A stretch of DNA of 10,945 nt from Synechococcaceae bacterium WB8_1B_136 (lineage in GTDB: Bacteria > Cyanobacteriota > Cyanobacteriia > PCC-6307 > Cyanobiaceae), in assembly GCA_010029175.1 (NCBI GenBank), contig RGNC01000061.1:1-10945 (forward strand). Reading direction: 5' to 3'. Under the pieces are notes generated by a model. It saw only the letters and a program-made list of their open reading frames with translations, was not told where the DNA came from and searched no databases. Shown here piece after piece: positions 1-6,995 of the stretch (positions are counted from its first letter, which is position 1; the number at the start of each line of letters is the position of its first letter). Made by a program: the position numbers and the translations under genes.

Positions 1-332
1 CCGGCCTGCAGCCGCAGCAGCAGATCCACCTGGGGGGCGCTGATGCCCGGCAGTCGCAGCCAATCGGCGGCGCTGGCCCGGTTCACATCCAGGCGCCAGC
101 CCAGGGCCGCGGCGTGCCGCACCTCCTGGGCGTCCTGCAGTCGCCTGGTGGGGTCCTGGCTCAGCTTCAACGCCAGCAGCTCCTGCTCCACCGCCTTGGC
201 GTGATCGGTCGCTGAGGCGTGATCCATCGCGGTCGCCATGGGCTGTCGGTTGGAACGGGGCCGCGGCGCCAGCTGTCCGGTGGCCTCCAGCAGCCTGCGG
301 GCAAGTGGATCCAACCAGTGGCCCCTGGCCAT
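1..332 (-). CDS. Helix-hairpin-helix (ComEA-like) protein, 3' end outside window
   Basis: The gene reads leftward from ATG at 332, and 110 codons are visible without a stop. An in-frame TAA lies 13 codons before the ATG, so the start cannot be much earlier. The N-terminus (residues 5-20) carries WLDPLARRLLEATGQ, a pattern I associate with small cyanobacterial proteins of unknown role. After a low-complexity linker and a charged helix (about 45-75), residues 82-110 read LDVNRASAADWLRLPGIS followed by QVDLLLRLQ. This is a good match to the helix-hairpin-helix motif of ComEA-type proteins, which binds DNA backbones without sequence specificity. I see no signal peptide or membrane anchor, so it differs from true ComEA, and a role in DNA uptake is only a guess. 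It lies 33 bases after the LuxR-type gene on the same strand, so the two are probably co-transcribed. No clear ribosome binding site precedes it. Confidence 0.72.
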   Translation of the reverse strand, partial: MARGHWLDPLARRLLEATGQLAPRPRSNRQPMATAMDHASATDHAKAVEQELLALKLSQDPTRRLQDAQEVRHAAALGWRLDVNRASAADWLRLPGISAPQVDLLLRLQA

Positions 333-365
333 GGCGGCGTCAGCGCGCGGCAGAACCGCCCGACC

Positions 366-1076
366 TTACCCAGGGTCCGGCCAGTCCACCAAACCCAGCC
401 GCAGCCCCTGCACGGCGGCGTGGGTGCGGTCGCGCGCCTGCAGCTTCTGCAGGATGTTGCGCATGTGGGTCTTCACGGTTTCCAGGGAGATGAACAGGCG
501 CGCGCCGATCTCCTGGTTGTTGTGGCCTCCCGCCGCCAGCTGCAGCACCTGCACCTCCCGCTCGCTGAGCGGTGCCAGGGGGATCGGGTTCGGGCCGGGA
601 ACGTGGGCCAGGAACAGCTCCCCCAGGCTGCGCTCGATGTAGATGCCACCGCCGCTCACCGCCGTCAGGGCGGATAGCACCGTGCCCATGCCCAGCTGGG
701 CCTCCAGGCACAGCCCATCGCAGCCGGCCTGGATGGCGGTTTTGAGCCGGGCGCGGCGGTTGGGATCACCCACGATCAGCAGGGTGCGGGTCTGGGGGGC
801 GCTGCGTTTGATCTCCGCGACCAGGGCGTAGCCGCAGCCCTGCTCGAGCCGATCGGAACAGATCAGCACCGAGGCCTGCTCCCGCTGCAGCAGCGCCATG
901 GCCTCCGCCTGCCCCGTGGCGGCTCCCACCAGCTGCGGGCCCGACCGGGTGGTGGCGATGAACAGGCTCAGGGCCAGACGGCTGCCGAGGCAGGCCACCA
1001 GCCGCGCATCCCCCAGCAGGCGGTTGCTGCTCTCGACATGGCGATGCACCTGCCCGATCAGCTCGGTGTAGTCCAC
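366..1076 (-). CDS. LuxR/NarL-family regulator with degenerate receiver domain
   Basis: This is a 236-residue protein starting at GTG 1076 (VDYTELIGQV). The open frame extends 74 codons further upstream, but that part is Arg/Gly-rich, unlike any receiver domain, and runs into the divergent neighbour's start region. Residues about 27-150 have the spacing of a CheY-like receiver. Residues 170-230 are a clear LuxR-type helix-turn-helix: LSEREVQVLQLAAGG, then NNQEIGARLFISLETVKTHMRN, with the usual KLQARDRTHA tail. The receiver is unusual. Asp75 (in VLICSDRLEQG) sits where the phosphoacceptor would be, but the N-terminal acidic pair is absent (FIATT), the conserved Thr/Ser is Val102 and the conserved Lys is replaced around Glu125. 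Classical phosphorylation is therefore doubtful. It is presumably a cytoplasmic DNA-binding regulator; its targets cannot be read from the sequence. It is divergent from the DUF1825 gene and followed by the helix-hairpin-helix gene. Confidence 0.85.
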   Translation of the reverse strand: MDYTELIGQVHRHVESSNRLLGDARLVACLGSRLALSLFIATTRSGPQLVGAATGQAEAMALLQREQASVLICSDRLEQGCGYALVAEIKRSAPQTRTLLIVGDPNRRARLKTAIQAGCDGLCLEAQLGMGTVLSALTAVSGGGIYIERSLGELFLAHVPGPNPIPLAPLSEREVQVLQLAAGGHNNQEIGARLFISLETVKTHMRNILQKLQARDRTHAAVQGLRLGLVDWPDPG

Positions 1077-1245
1077 GCGCGAACGCCCATGGGGGTTGAA
1101 CGGCCGGCTCCACTCTGTTGAGCGGGCCCTGATCCGCCAGCGCCTGTCAGCCCCTGGATACGTGGATCCGCACTCGCCACGCCCCAGCGCACCCCCCCAC
1201 AATCGAGGCCCAACCCCGCGCGCTCCCCTGCGGCGCCCTGCTGCG
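1077..1245. promoter_or_regulatory. Divergent intergenic region between luxR-type gene and DUF1825 gene
   Basis: These 169 bases separate two divergently transcribed genes, so both promoters are expected here. On the plus strand CACAAT at 1198-1203 could serve as a -10 element for the DUF1825 gene, but no good -35 accompanies it. An imperfect 14-base palindrome (GGATACGTGGATCC, 1156-1169, 10 of 14 positions paired) lies in the middle. A run of seven C residues ends at 1198. I cannot assign a promoter with confidence. Confidence 0.35.
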
Positions 1246-1569
1246 ATGGCCTTTTTCGAATCCGAGATCGTCCAGGAGGAGGCCAAGCGCCTGTTCACCG
1301 ACTACCAGCAGTTGATGCAGCTGGGGGGTGAGTACGGCAAGTTCGATCGCGAGGGCAAGAAGCTGTTCATCGAGCGGATGGAGGAGCTGATGGACCGCTA
1401 CCGCGTGTTCATGAAGCGCTTCGAGCTCTCCGACGACTTCCAGGCCAAGCTCACCGTGGAGCAGCTGCGCACCCAGCTGGGGCAGTTCGGCATGACCCCC
1501 GAGCAGATGTTCGAGCAGATGCAGCGCACCCTGGATCGGATGAAAGGCGAGCTGGAGACGCAGGGCTGA
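1246..1569 (+). CDS. DUF1825 family protein, conserved in cyanobacteria
   Basis: A 107-residue, highly charged, probably all-helical cytoplasmic protein. It starts at ATG 1246 (MAFFESEIVQEEAKRLF), which is where DUF1825 proteins begin. The open frame extends 50 codons upstream, but that extension is Pro/Arg-rich and unlike the family. Distinctive stretches are FTDYQQLMQLGGEYGKFD (residues 17-34), KKLFIERMEELMDRYRVF (38-55) and a C-terminal segment with GQFGMTPEQMFEQM. The length matches the family norm of roughly 108 residues. The family is nearly confined to cyanobacteria and its function is unknown to me. Alternating acidic and basic heptad-like helices suggest self-association or a protein partner, which is inference. 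It is followed after 68 bases by tyrS on the same strand, so the two may share a transcript. No ribosome binding site is obvious. Confidence 0.88.
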   Translation: MAFFESEIVQEEAKRLFTDYQQLMQLGGEYGKFDREGKKLFIERMEELMDRYRVFMKRFELSDDFQAKLTVEQLRTQLGQFGMTPEQMFEQMQRTLDRMKGELETQG

Positions 1570-1629
1570 GGGCCGGCGGGCCTCCTGCCTACGATCCGGA
1601 ACCTGAACAGCTGCGCCGCGAGGCGATCC

Positions 1630-1634
1630 GGAGG
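1630..1634 (+). promoter_or_regulatory. Shine-Dalgarno-like GGAGG before tyrS
   Basis: GGAGG lies directly before a GTG (1635) and an ATG (1638). Spacing to the ATG is only three bases and to the GTG zero. Both are shorter than the usual five to nine, so the ATG is favoured but not proven. A GTG at 1683 is a possible later start. Confidence 0.4.
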
Positions 1635-1637
1635 GTG

Positions 1638-2852
1638 ATGGCCAGGGGCACATCGGGACTGCCGCAGGCTCTCGAGCGCGGTGTGGCGGATCTGTTCCCT
1701 GCGGGCACGGCCGAGGGGGCCGGCCATGATCCCGATCAGCAGCTGACGGCCCGGCTGGCGCAGGCCGAAGCCGAGGGGCGGCCGATGCGGGTGAAGCTCG
1801 GCATCGACCCCACCGGCTCCGACATCCACCTGGGCCACTCGATCCTGTTCCGCAAGCTGCGGGCCTTCCAGGACGCGGGCCACACCGCCGTGCTGATCAT
1901 CGGCGACTTCACGGCCCGCATCGGCGATCCCACCGGCAAGAGCGCCACCCGGGTGCAGCTCAGCGCCGCCGAGGTGGAGGCCAACGCCGAAACCTACCTG
2001 GTGCAGTTGGGCCTGGGGCAGGATCCGGCGCGGGCCCTGCTCGACTTTCAAACCCCCGGCCGGCTGGAGGTGCGCCGCAACAGTGAATGGCTCTCGGGGC
2101 TGGATCTGCCGCAGGTGATCGAGCTGCTGGGCATCTCCACCGTGGGTCAGATGCTGGCCAAGGAGGACTTCGCCAACCGCTACGGCTCCGGCACGCCGAT
2201 CTCCCTGCACGAGTTCCTCTATCCGTTGCTGCAGGGCTACGACTCGGTGGCGATCCGCTCAGATCTGGAGCTGGGCGGCACGCCCCAGTTCGGCATGCTG
2301 CTGCCGATCCTGCCCGGCCTCGATGGCGTGCAGAAGATGAGCAAGAGCCTGGGCAACACCGTGGGCCTCAGCGAGGATCCGCTCTCGATGTACTCCAAGC
2401 TCGAGAAGGTGCCCGATGCGGTGGTGGAGGAGTACCTCACCCTGCTCACGGATCTCGACCTGGAGGCGCTGCCCGCCAACCCGCGCGAGCGCCAGAAGGC
2501 GATGGCCCTGGAGATCACCCGCCAGCGACACGGGGAGGCGGCCGCTGCCCAGGCCCAGAGCGATGCGGCCCGCTTGGTGGGGGGCGCCAGCGGCAGCGGT
2601 GCCGCCGATGCCGACGTGCCCGAGGCCTCCCTGGCGGCGGTGAACTTTCCGGCCAAGGCGTTTTATCTGCTGAGTGCCGTGGGGATCTGCGCCAGCAGCA
2701 GCGAGGCGCGCCGTCAGATCCAGAACGGCGGCGTCAAGCTCGAAGGCCAGAAGCTCACCGATCCCAACCAGGAGTTCGCCGATGCGGCGGCCCTAGAGGG
2801 CAAGGTGCTGCAGCTGGGCAAGAAGACGTTCCGCCGCTTGGTGGCCGGCTGA
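1638..2852 (+). CDS. tyrS: Tyrosyl-tRNA synthetase with apparent internal deletion at the active site
   Basis: Class I aminoacyl-tRNA synthetase that activates tyrosine with ATP and loads it onto tRNA-Tyr. From ATG 1638 it is 404 residues. The ATP-binding motif is HLGH at 64-67 (in IDPTGSDIHLGHS), the second signature is KMSKS at 233-237, and a C-terminal S4-type RNA-binding domain is seen (ASSSEARRQIQNGGVKLEGQ). This is the KMSKS (TyrZ-like) subtype. At residues 212-219 the sequence reads LGGTPQFG. Family members as I know them read LGGTDQKFN, then about 15 residues (GRDLQR...), then PQFG. About 19-20 residues are therefore missing in frame, including the Asp-Gln pair that contacts the tyrosyl-adenylate. 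Everything on either side looks normal. It could be a recent lesion, an assembly error or an impaired copy. The stop overlaps the pyrF start by one base, which suggests translational coupling. Confidence 0.93.
   Translation: MARGTSGLPQALERGVADLFPAGTAEGAGHDPDQQLTARLAQAEAEGRPMRVKLGIDPTGSDIHLGHSILFRKLRAFQDAGHTAVLIIGDFTARIGDPTGKSATRVQLSAAEVEANAETYLVQLGLGQDPARALLDFQTPGRLEVRRNSEWLSGLDLPQVIELLGISTVGQMLAKEDFANRYGSGTPISLHEFLYPLLQGYDSVAIRSDLELGGTPQFGMLLPILPGLDGVQKMSKSLGNTVGLSEDPLSMYSKLEKVPDAVVEEYLTLLTDLDLEALPANPRERQKAMALEITRQRHGEAAAAQAQSDAARLVGGASGSGAADADVPEASLAAVNFPAKAFYLLSAVGICASSSEARRQIQNGGVKLEGQKLTDPNQEFADAAALEGKVLQLGKKTFRRLVAG
2271..2294 (+). other. Apparent in-frame deletion junction in tyrS
   Basis: The codons read Leu-Gly-Gly-Thr-Pro-Gln-Phe-Gly, where family knowledge predicts LGGTDQ(K/R)FN, about 15 more residues, then PQFG. 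The pentamer GGCAC at 2277-2281 encodes the end of GGT. A Gly-Thr preceding PQFG would also be encoded by GGCAC in this codon usage, so deletion between two short direct repeats is a plausible mechanism. The missing length is estimated from memory of homologues, not measured by alignment. Confidence 0.7.
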
Positions 2853-3592
2853 TGGCACCACAGCTGACCAGCGATCCGGCGGAGCAGATCATCGTGGCCC
2901 TCGATGGCATGGCCCCCCAGCAGGCCCTGGCCTTCGCCGCCGCCATGCCGGAGCTGCGCTGGGTGAAGGTGGGCCTGGAGCTGTATGTGGCCGGTGGCCC
3001 GGCGGTGGTGCAGCAGCTGCGGGAGCAGGGCAAGCGGGTGTTCCTGGATCTCAAGTTCCACGACATCCCCGCCACCATGGCCGGTGCCTGCCGCAGCGCC
3101 GCCCGTCTCGGGGCTGAGCTGATCACCGTGCATGCCTGCGCCGGCGCTGAGGCGCTGCGCGCCGCCCAGACGGCGGCCTGTGCATCGGCCGCGGCGGCGG
3201 GTTTTTCCGAGCCCACCCTGCTGGCGGTCACGGTGCTCACCAGCTGGGATCCCACTCGCTTCGCCGCTGAGCTGGCCATCGGCGAGCCGGTGGCCACCTA
3301 CGTGCCGCGCCTGGCCCAGTTGGCGGCGGCGGCCGGCATCGGTGGCTGCGTGTGCTCGCCCCTGGAGGTGGCCGCCCTGCGGGCCGCCCACCCCGAGCCC
3401 TTCGCCCTGGTGACGCCGGGCATCCGTCCTGCCGGTGCGGCCCTGGGGGATCAGCAGCGGGTGATGACCCCGGCCCAAGCGATCGAGGCGGGTTCCAGTC
3501 AGCTGGTGATCGGCCGGCCGATCACGGCGGCGAAGGATCCCGCGGCGGCCTTCGCGGCCTGCTGCGCCGAGCTGGCGGTTCAATCGGAGTGA
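2852..3592 (+). CDS. pyrF: Orotidine 5'-phosphate decarboxylase
   Basis: Catalyses the last step of UMP synthesis, OMP to UMP plus CO2, in the cytoplasm. The protein is 246 residues from ATG 2852, within the usual 230-250 for the bacterial PyrF group. The family signature is intact: DLKFHDIP with catalytic Asp66, Lys68 and Asp71. The N-terminal strand IIVALDGM (13-20), the phosphate-binding VTPGIRP (187-193) and the C-terminal LVIGRPI (218-224) are also present. The start ATG shares its A with the tyrS stop (TGATG), so it is probably translated by re-initiation after tyrS; no separate ribosome binding site is seen. The open frame continues far upstream inside tyrS, but that part is an out-of-frame shadow. 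The stop codon faces the glycosyltransferase stop 12 bases away. Confidence 0.97.
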   Translation: MAPQLTSDPAEQIIVALDGMAPQQALAFAAAMPELRWVKVGLELYVAGGPAVVQQLREQGKRVFLDLKFHDIPATMAGACRSAARLGAELITVHACAGAEALRAAQTAACASAAAAGFSEPTLLAVTVLTSWDPTRFAAELAIGEPVATYVPRLAQLAAAAGIGGCVCSPLEVAALRAAHPEPFALVTPGIRPAGAALGDQQRVMTPAQAIEAGSSQLVIGRPITAAKDPAAAFAACCAELAVQSE

Positions 3593-3604
3593 TCGGAGCC
3601 TCGA
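3593..3604. other. 12-base convergent gap between pyrF and glycosyltransferase stops
   Basis: Two convergent transcription units end 12 bases apart. No GC-rich stem followed by a T-run is visible on either strand, so termination is either factor-dependent or the transcripts overlap at their 3' ends. Confidence 0.4.
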
Positions 3605-4807
3605 TCAGGCCGCCAGGCTTCCCAGCGGCGACAGCTCGGCGTAGAGATTCTCCAGGGCATCGATGTTGCGCTTCAGGGTGTAGCGCTCCAGGGCCCGTTG
3701 GCGGGCGCGGCGCCCCAGCTCGGCGGTGAGCACCGGCTGCTCCCGCAGCACCGGCAGCAGCGTGCGCAGCTGGGTGGTGACCCCCTGGGTGCTGATCACG
3801 ATGCCGGCGCCGCCCTCCAGCACCTCGCCGTCGGCACCGGCGTCGGTGGCCACGCAGGCGGTGCCGCTGGCCATGGCCTCCAGCAGCGCCAGGCTCAGCC
3901 CCTCCACCAGAGAGGGCAGCAGGAACACCTCCGCCAGTTGCAGCAGCGCCAGGCGCATCGCCTGGTCGGGTTCGTGGCCCCACCAGAGCACGTCGCCGTC
4001 GGATGGGTAGGTCTGCATCAGCGACTGGCGCACCGGCCCATCGCCCACCACCACCAGGGTGCAGCCCTCGGGTTGCACCAGCCGCCAGGCCCGCAGCAGT
4101 GCCTCCACATTCTTCTCGGTGGCGATCCGGCCCATGTAGAGGAACACCCGCTTCCCCGCGAACCGCTGGCGCAGTTGCGTGAGTTGGGGGGATTCCCCGG
4201 CCGGGTTGGCCGGTGCCCAGCGCTCGGGATCCACCCCGTTGGGGATCACCGCCAGGCGCGATTCCGGCACCCCCAGCCGGGCCAGCACCTCCGCCTGCAG
4301 CTCGGAGAACACCACCACCCGGTCGTACTTCGCCAGGGAGGGGGCGTAGAGCTGGTAGGTGAGCTGTTGGGTGCCGGCGCTGAGGTTGCGCAGGCTGGCA
4401 TCGAAGGCCGGGTGAAAGGTGGCCACCAGGGGCAGCCCCAGCTGCTGGCAGAGGTCTGGGAGGCGGAAGTCGAGGGGGGAGAGGGTGAGACTGGCGTGCA
4501 CCAGATCGGGTCGCAGCCGCTCCAGCGATTCCCGCAACTCCCGCTGGGCCCCCGGGGAGGGGATGGTGTACACCTGCGACTTCACCAGGTAGGGCAGGGC
4601 CACATCCGGAGCGCCGTCGGCGCGGGAGCCGGCCCGGTTCAGGGCCCGCAGGGCCTCGTCGCGCTTCAGGGGGAACCCGGCCGGCGTGTCGAAGTGAATG
4701 AAGCTGATCTCATGGCCCCGCCCCCGCAGGGCCTCCGTGGTGGCCAGCCCGTAGGTGACGTTGCCGCAGAAGGGAGACTTCTTGCCCAACCAGGCGATGT
4801 GGGCCAC
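3605..4807 (-). CDS. Family 4 glycosyltransferase, candidate digalactosyldiacylglycerol synthase
   Basis: A 400-residue GT-B fold glycosyltransferase starting at GTG 4807 (MAHIAWLGKKSPFCGNVTYG). The N-terminal acceptor domain covers about 1-185. The donor-binding domain has VIPNGVDPERW (188-197), YMGRIATEKN (224-233), VVVGDGP (252-258) and the GT4 motif EGLSLALLE (302-310), whose two glutamates contact the sugar nucleotide. There is no signal peptide or transmembrane helix. The N-terminus (LGKKSPFCGNVTYG) and SQVYTIPS resemble a conserved cyanobacterial group that I believe includes slr1508 (DgdA), which adds the second galactose to galactolipid. That assignment is from memory and tentative; the GT4 call itself is firm. 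It is last in the deoC-recO-MFS-GT run, 29 bases after the transporter stop. Confidence 0.88.
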   Translation of the reverse strand: MAHIAWLGKKSPFCGNVTYGLATTEALRGRGHEISFIHFDTPAGFPLKRDEALRALNRAGSRADGAPDVALPYLVKSQVYTIPSPGAQRELRESLERLRPDLVHASLTLSPLDFRLPDLCQQLGLPLVATFHPAFDASLRNLSAGTQQLTYQLYAPSLAKYDRVVVFSELQAEVLARLGVPESRLAVIPNGVDPERWAPANPAGESPQLTQLRQRFAGKRVFLYMGRIATEKNVEALLRAWRLVQPEGCTLVVVGDGPVRQSLMQTYPSDGDVLWWGHEPDQAMRLALLQLAEVFLLPSLVEGLSLALLEAMASGTACVATDAGADGEVLEGGAGIVISTQGVTTQLRTLLPVLREQPVLTAELGRRARQRALERYTLKRNIDALENLYAELSPLGSLAA

Positions 4808-4836
4808 GCAGCGGCAGGCTCAACCAAGAAACGACG

Positions 4837-6198
4837 CTAGCAGCGTTTCCAGGGCTGCTCGAGCAGCGCCGCCGCCAGGGCCAGGGCAGCCAGGGCCCAC
4901 AGCACCGGCAACAGGCCGTAGCGGCTCACCACCGCTCCCGCCAGCACCAGGGGCACGCTCAGGGCGATGTTGATCAGGTTGTTCTGCAGGCCGAACACCT
5001 TGCCGCGCATGGCTTCTGGGGTGTCCTCCTGGATGGTGGTCTGGGCGGGGATGGCCAGCAGGGCGGCACCGATGCCCAGCACGGCGCAGAGGCCGAGGGT
5101 GAGCACAAGATTGCCGCGCATCTGCCCCAGCAGCACCAGGCTCCAGGCGATCGTGCCCAGCCCCGCGGAGGCCAGCCGTCGCCGGTTGAAGCTGTGGCCC
5201 ACCTGCGCCACGGCCACCGCCCCCACTGCCAGGCCGATGCCGCTCATGGCCAGCAGGGTGCCGAACTGGGTGGGTCCCAACCCCTTGATGGCGGAGGCCA
5301 GGCTGATGGCCAGCACATAGAGGGCCGCCAGCAGGCTGTAAAGCAGCACCAGCTGCAGCAGGGCGCTGCGCACGCTCGGCTTCTCCTTCAGCACCTGCAG
5401 GCCGTCGCCGATCTCGCGCCACACCGTGTCGCCGCTCACGGGCCGGGGTGTTTCCTCCACCTGGATCCAGCTGATCGAGAGGGCCGCCAGGCCGTAGCAG
5501 AGGGGCAGCAGGGCGAATTCCCCGTTGGCGATGCCCAGCTGGGCCAGGCTGTATTTCAGCAGCCGCAGGATCGGATCGCCCAGGGCGAAACCCACGATCG
5601 TGGCGCCCATGCTCGTGGCCTGATAAAGCGAGTTGGCGGCCAGCAGCTGGTGCGTCGGCACCAGCATCGGTATGGCGGCCTGTTCGGCCGGCGCGAAGAA
5701 CTGGGTGAGCACCGATTCGAGGAACGTGATCACCAGCAGGGCCCAGTAGCCCCAGCTCAGGCCCAGCAGGTTCGGTCCCTCCAGCAGGCACAGGGGCACC
5801 AACAGCGCCAAGACGGCTCGGATGGCGTTGGAGGCCACCATCACCTCGCGCTTGCGCCAGCGGTCGGCCCATACGCCCGCCACCAACCCCAGCACCATCG
5901 CCGGGATCGTGTTGGCCACGTAGATGCCGGTGGCCAGCAGGGTGATCAGCTGGGCCCGGCTCTCCACGTTCAGCTTGAAGGCACCCGCCGCCTCCGCCAG
6001 GGCCCCATCGGCCGGTGGTGTGGCGCTCACCCAGTACTGGGCGATCAGGAACACCATCAACACGATGTAGAACTTGTCCGCCAGCTGGCTGAACAGCTGC
6101 CCCAGCCAGAGCTTGCGGAATTCCGGCAGGGCCAGCACGCCCTGCAGGCCGGAGGATCGCGCGTGTCCGCTCAAGGGCTGCACCGGTTGCCGGCTCAC
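4837..6198 (-). CDS. Major facilitator superfamily transporter
   Basis: A 453-residue integral membrane protein with about twelve hydrophobic segments, beginning FRKLWLGQLFSQLADKFYIVLMVFLIAQ (from about residue 27). MFS motif A, GVWADRWRKREVM, is at 108-120 between the second and third helices, as expected. I chose the GTG at 6198 because its last two bases form the recO stop (GTGA, four-base overlap), a strong sign of translational coupling. The longer open frame reaching 6312 overlaps recO and adds a non-hydrophobic, low-complexity tail. Residues 60-80, between the first helices, are acidic and Ala-rich. The substrate cannot be told; related bacterial MFS permeases include drug exporters and the lysophospholipid flippase LplT. 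Its position beside a probable lipid glycosyltransferase is suggestive only. Confidence 0.9.
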   Translation of the reverse strand: MSRQPVQPLSGHARSSGLQGVLALPEFRKLWLGQLFSQLADKFYIVLMVFLIAQYWVSATPPADGALAEAAGAFKLNVESRAQLITLLATGIYVANTIPAMVLGLVAGVWADRWRKREVMVASNAIRAVLALLVPLCLLEGPNLLGLSWGYWALLVITFLESVLTQFFAPAEQAAIPMLVPTHQLLAANSLYQATSMGATIVGFALGDPILRLLKYSLAQLGIANGEFALLPLCYGLAALSISWIQVEETPRPVSGDTVWREIGDGLQVLKEKPSVRSALLQLVLLYSLLAALYVLAISLASAIKGLGPTQFGTLLAMSGIGLAVGAVAVAQVGHSFNRRRLASAGLGTIAWSLVLLGQMRGNLVLTLGLCAVLGIGAALLAIPAQTTIQEDTPEAMRGKVFGLQNNLINIALSVPLVLAGAVVSRYGLLPVLWALAALALAAALLEQPWKRC

Positions 6199-6995
6199 GA
6201 TGATGGCGCACCAGCTGGCCCGTAGCACTGGCGCAGCAGCCGCCAGGAGCGGGCGCTGCGGCCCAGGTGTTCGCGGCTCCACAGCTCCACCAGTTGCAGC
6301 AGCCGCAGCCACACCGGCGGCGGCCCCATCAACCCGCCATCGCGGCGGCGGGGCAGGGCGGGCCGCAGCAGCCGCTGCAACAGCGCCAGCTCCGAGGCGT
6401 TGAGCACCAGCTGGGCGCCGGCCAGGGCACCGATCACGAAGCCCTCGCTGGGGATCAGGCTGCAGCGCCAGTTCCAGTCGCCAAGCGGGGGATCGAGGCG
6501 CGTGCCGGTGCGGGCACAGGCGGCCAGGGGCAGGGCGTAGCCCCCCAGGGCCAGCAGATGCACCGCCCCCTGCACGGCGATGGCCAGGGCCTCCAGGTTG
6601 TTCTGCCGCTCCTTCACCACGGCCTCCAGGTGGTTCAGCTGCAGCAGCAGATCCTCCAGCACCCCCTCCACCGCATCACCACTGGGCACCAGCTGCAGGG
6701 TGAGTTCCGCCAGACCCTGGGCCGCCGCCAGCGTTTCCAGCCGCTCCGCCAGGCCGGAGAAGTTGCGCCGCACCTGCAGCTGCCGCACCCGCCGCAGCCC
6801 TCGGCTGCCGCTCACCTGCAGCGCCAGCACCGCCAGGGGCACGGCGGCCGCCAGGGAGCTCTTGGGCTTGCGGGCTCCCGGCACCGCCAGGCGGGTGAGG
6901 CCCTCGCTGCCACTCAACAGGGTGAGCAGGCGATCGGACTCCCCCAGGGGGCTGCACTTGAGCACCAGCCCCTCCAGCCGTTGCTCTCCGCTCAC
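6195..6995 (-). CDS. recO: DNA repair protein RecO
   Basis: A 266-residue protein of usual RecO length. In the RecFOR pathway RecO anneals strands and loads RecA onto SSB-coated single-stranded DNA. The start is GTG 6995 (VSGEQRLEGLVLKCSPLGESDRLL), which overlaps the deoC stop as GTGA. The N-terminal OB fold is recognised by LVLKCSPLGESDRLLTLLS and PGARKPKSSLAAAVPL (about 8-55), the standard RecO pattern. The remainder is helical with LEDLLLQLNHLEAVV. The C-terminal zinc-finger cysteines of some RecO proteins are only partly present: CARTGTRLDPPLGDWNWRC has two cysteines and I see no second pair, so metal binding is unlikely. The stop is shared with the MFS start. Sandwiching between deoC and a transporter looks like compaction rather than functional linkage. 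Confidence 0.93.
   Translation of the reverse strand: MSGEQRLEGLVLKCSPLGESDRLLTLLSGSEGLTRLAVPGARKPKSSLAAAVPLAVLALQVSGSRGLRRVRQLQVRRNFSGLAERLETLAAAQGLAELTLQLVPSGDAVEGVLEDLLLQLNHLEAVVKERQNNLEALAIAVQGAVHLLALGGYALPLAACARTGTRLDPPLGDWNWRCSLIPSEGFVIGALAGAQLVLNASELALLQRLLRPALPRRRDGGLMGPPPVWLRLLQLVELWSREHLGRSARSWRLLRQCYGPAGAPSS

Noticed and set aside
219..677. Plus-strand open frames over the left edge
   Set aside because: They overlap the LuxR HTH domain and the helix-hairpin-helix gene on the opposite strand and show no domain of their own.
1077..1298. N-terminal extension of the LuxR-type protein up to 1298
   Set aside because: The extra 74 residues are Arg/Gly-rich, cross the DUF1825 start and are not part of any receiver domain; GTG 1076 fits better.
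1570..1637. Promoter for tyrS with TACGAT (1590-1595) as -10
   Set aside because: No acceptable -35 lies at the right distance and GC-rich DNA gives such hexamers by chance, so it is not listed as a feature.
5194..6225. A 343-codon plus-strand open frame opposite the MFS gene
   Set aside because: It is rich in Gln, His and Gly with no recognisable motif, and mirrors the codon pattern of the transporter on the other strand.
6199..6312. N-terminal extension of the MFS protein to 6312
   Set aside because: It would overlap recO by over 100 bases with non-hydrophobic sequence, while the GTG at 6198 forms a classic GTGA overlap.
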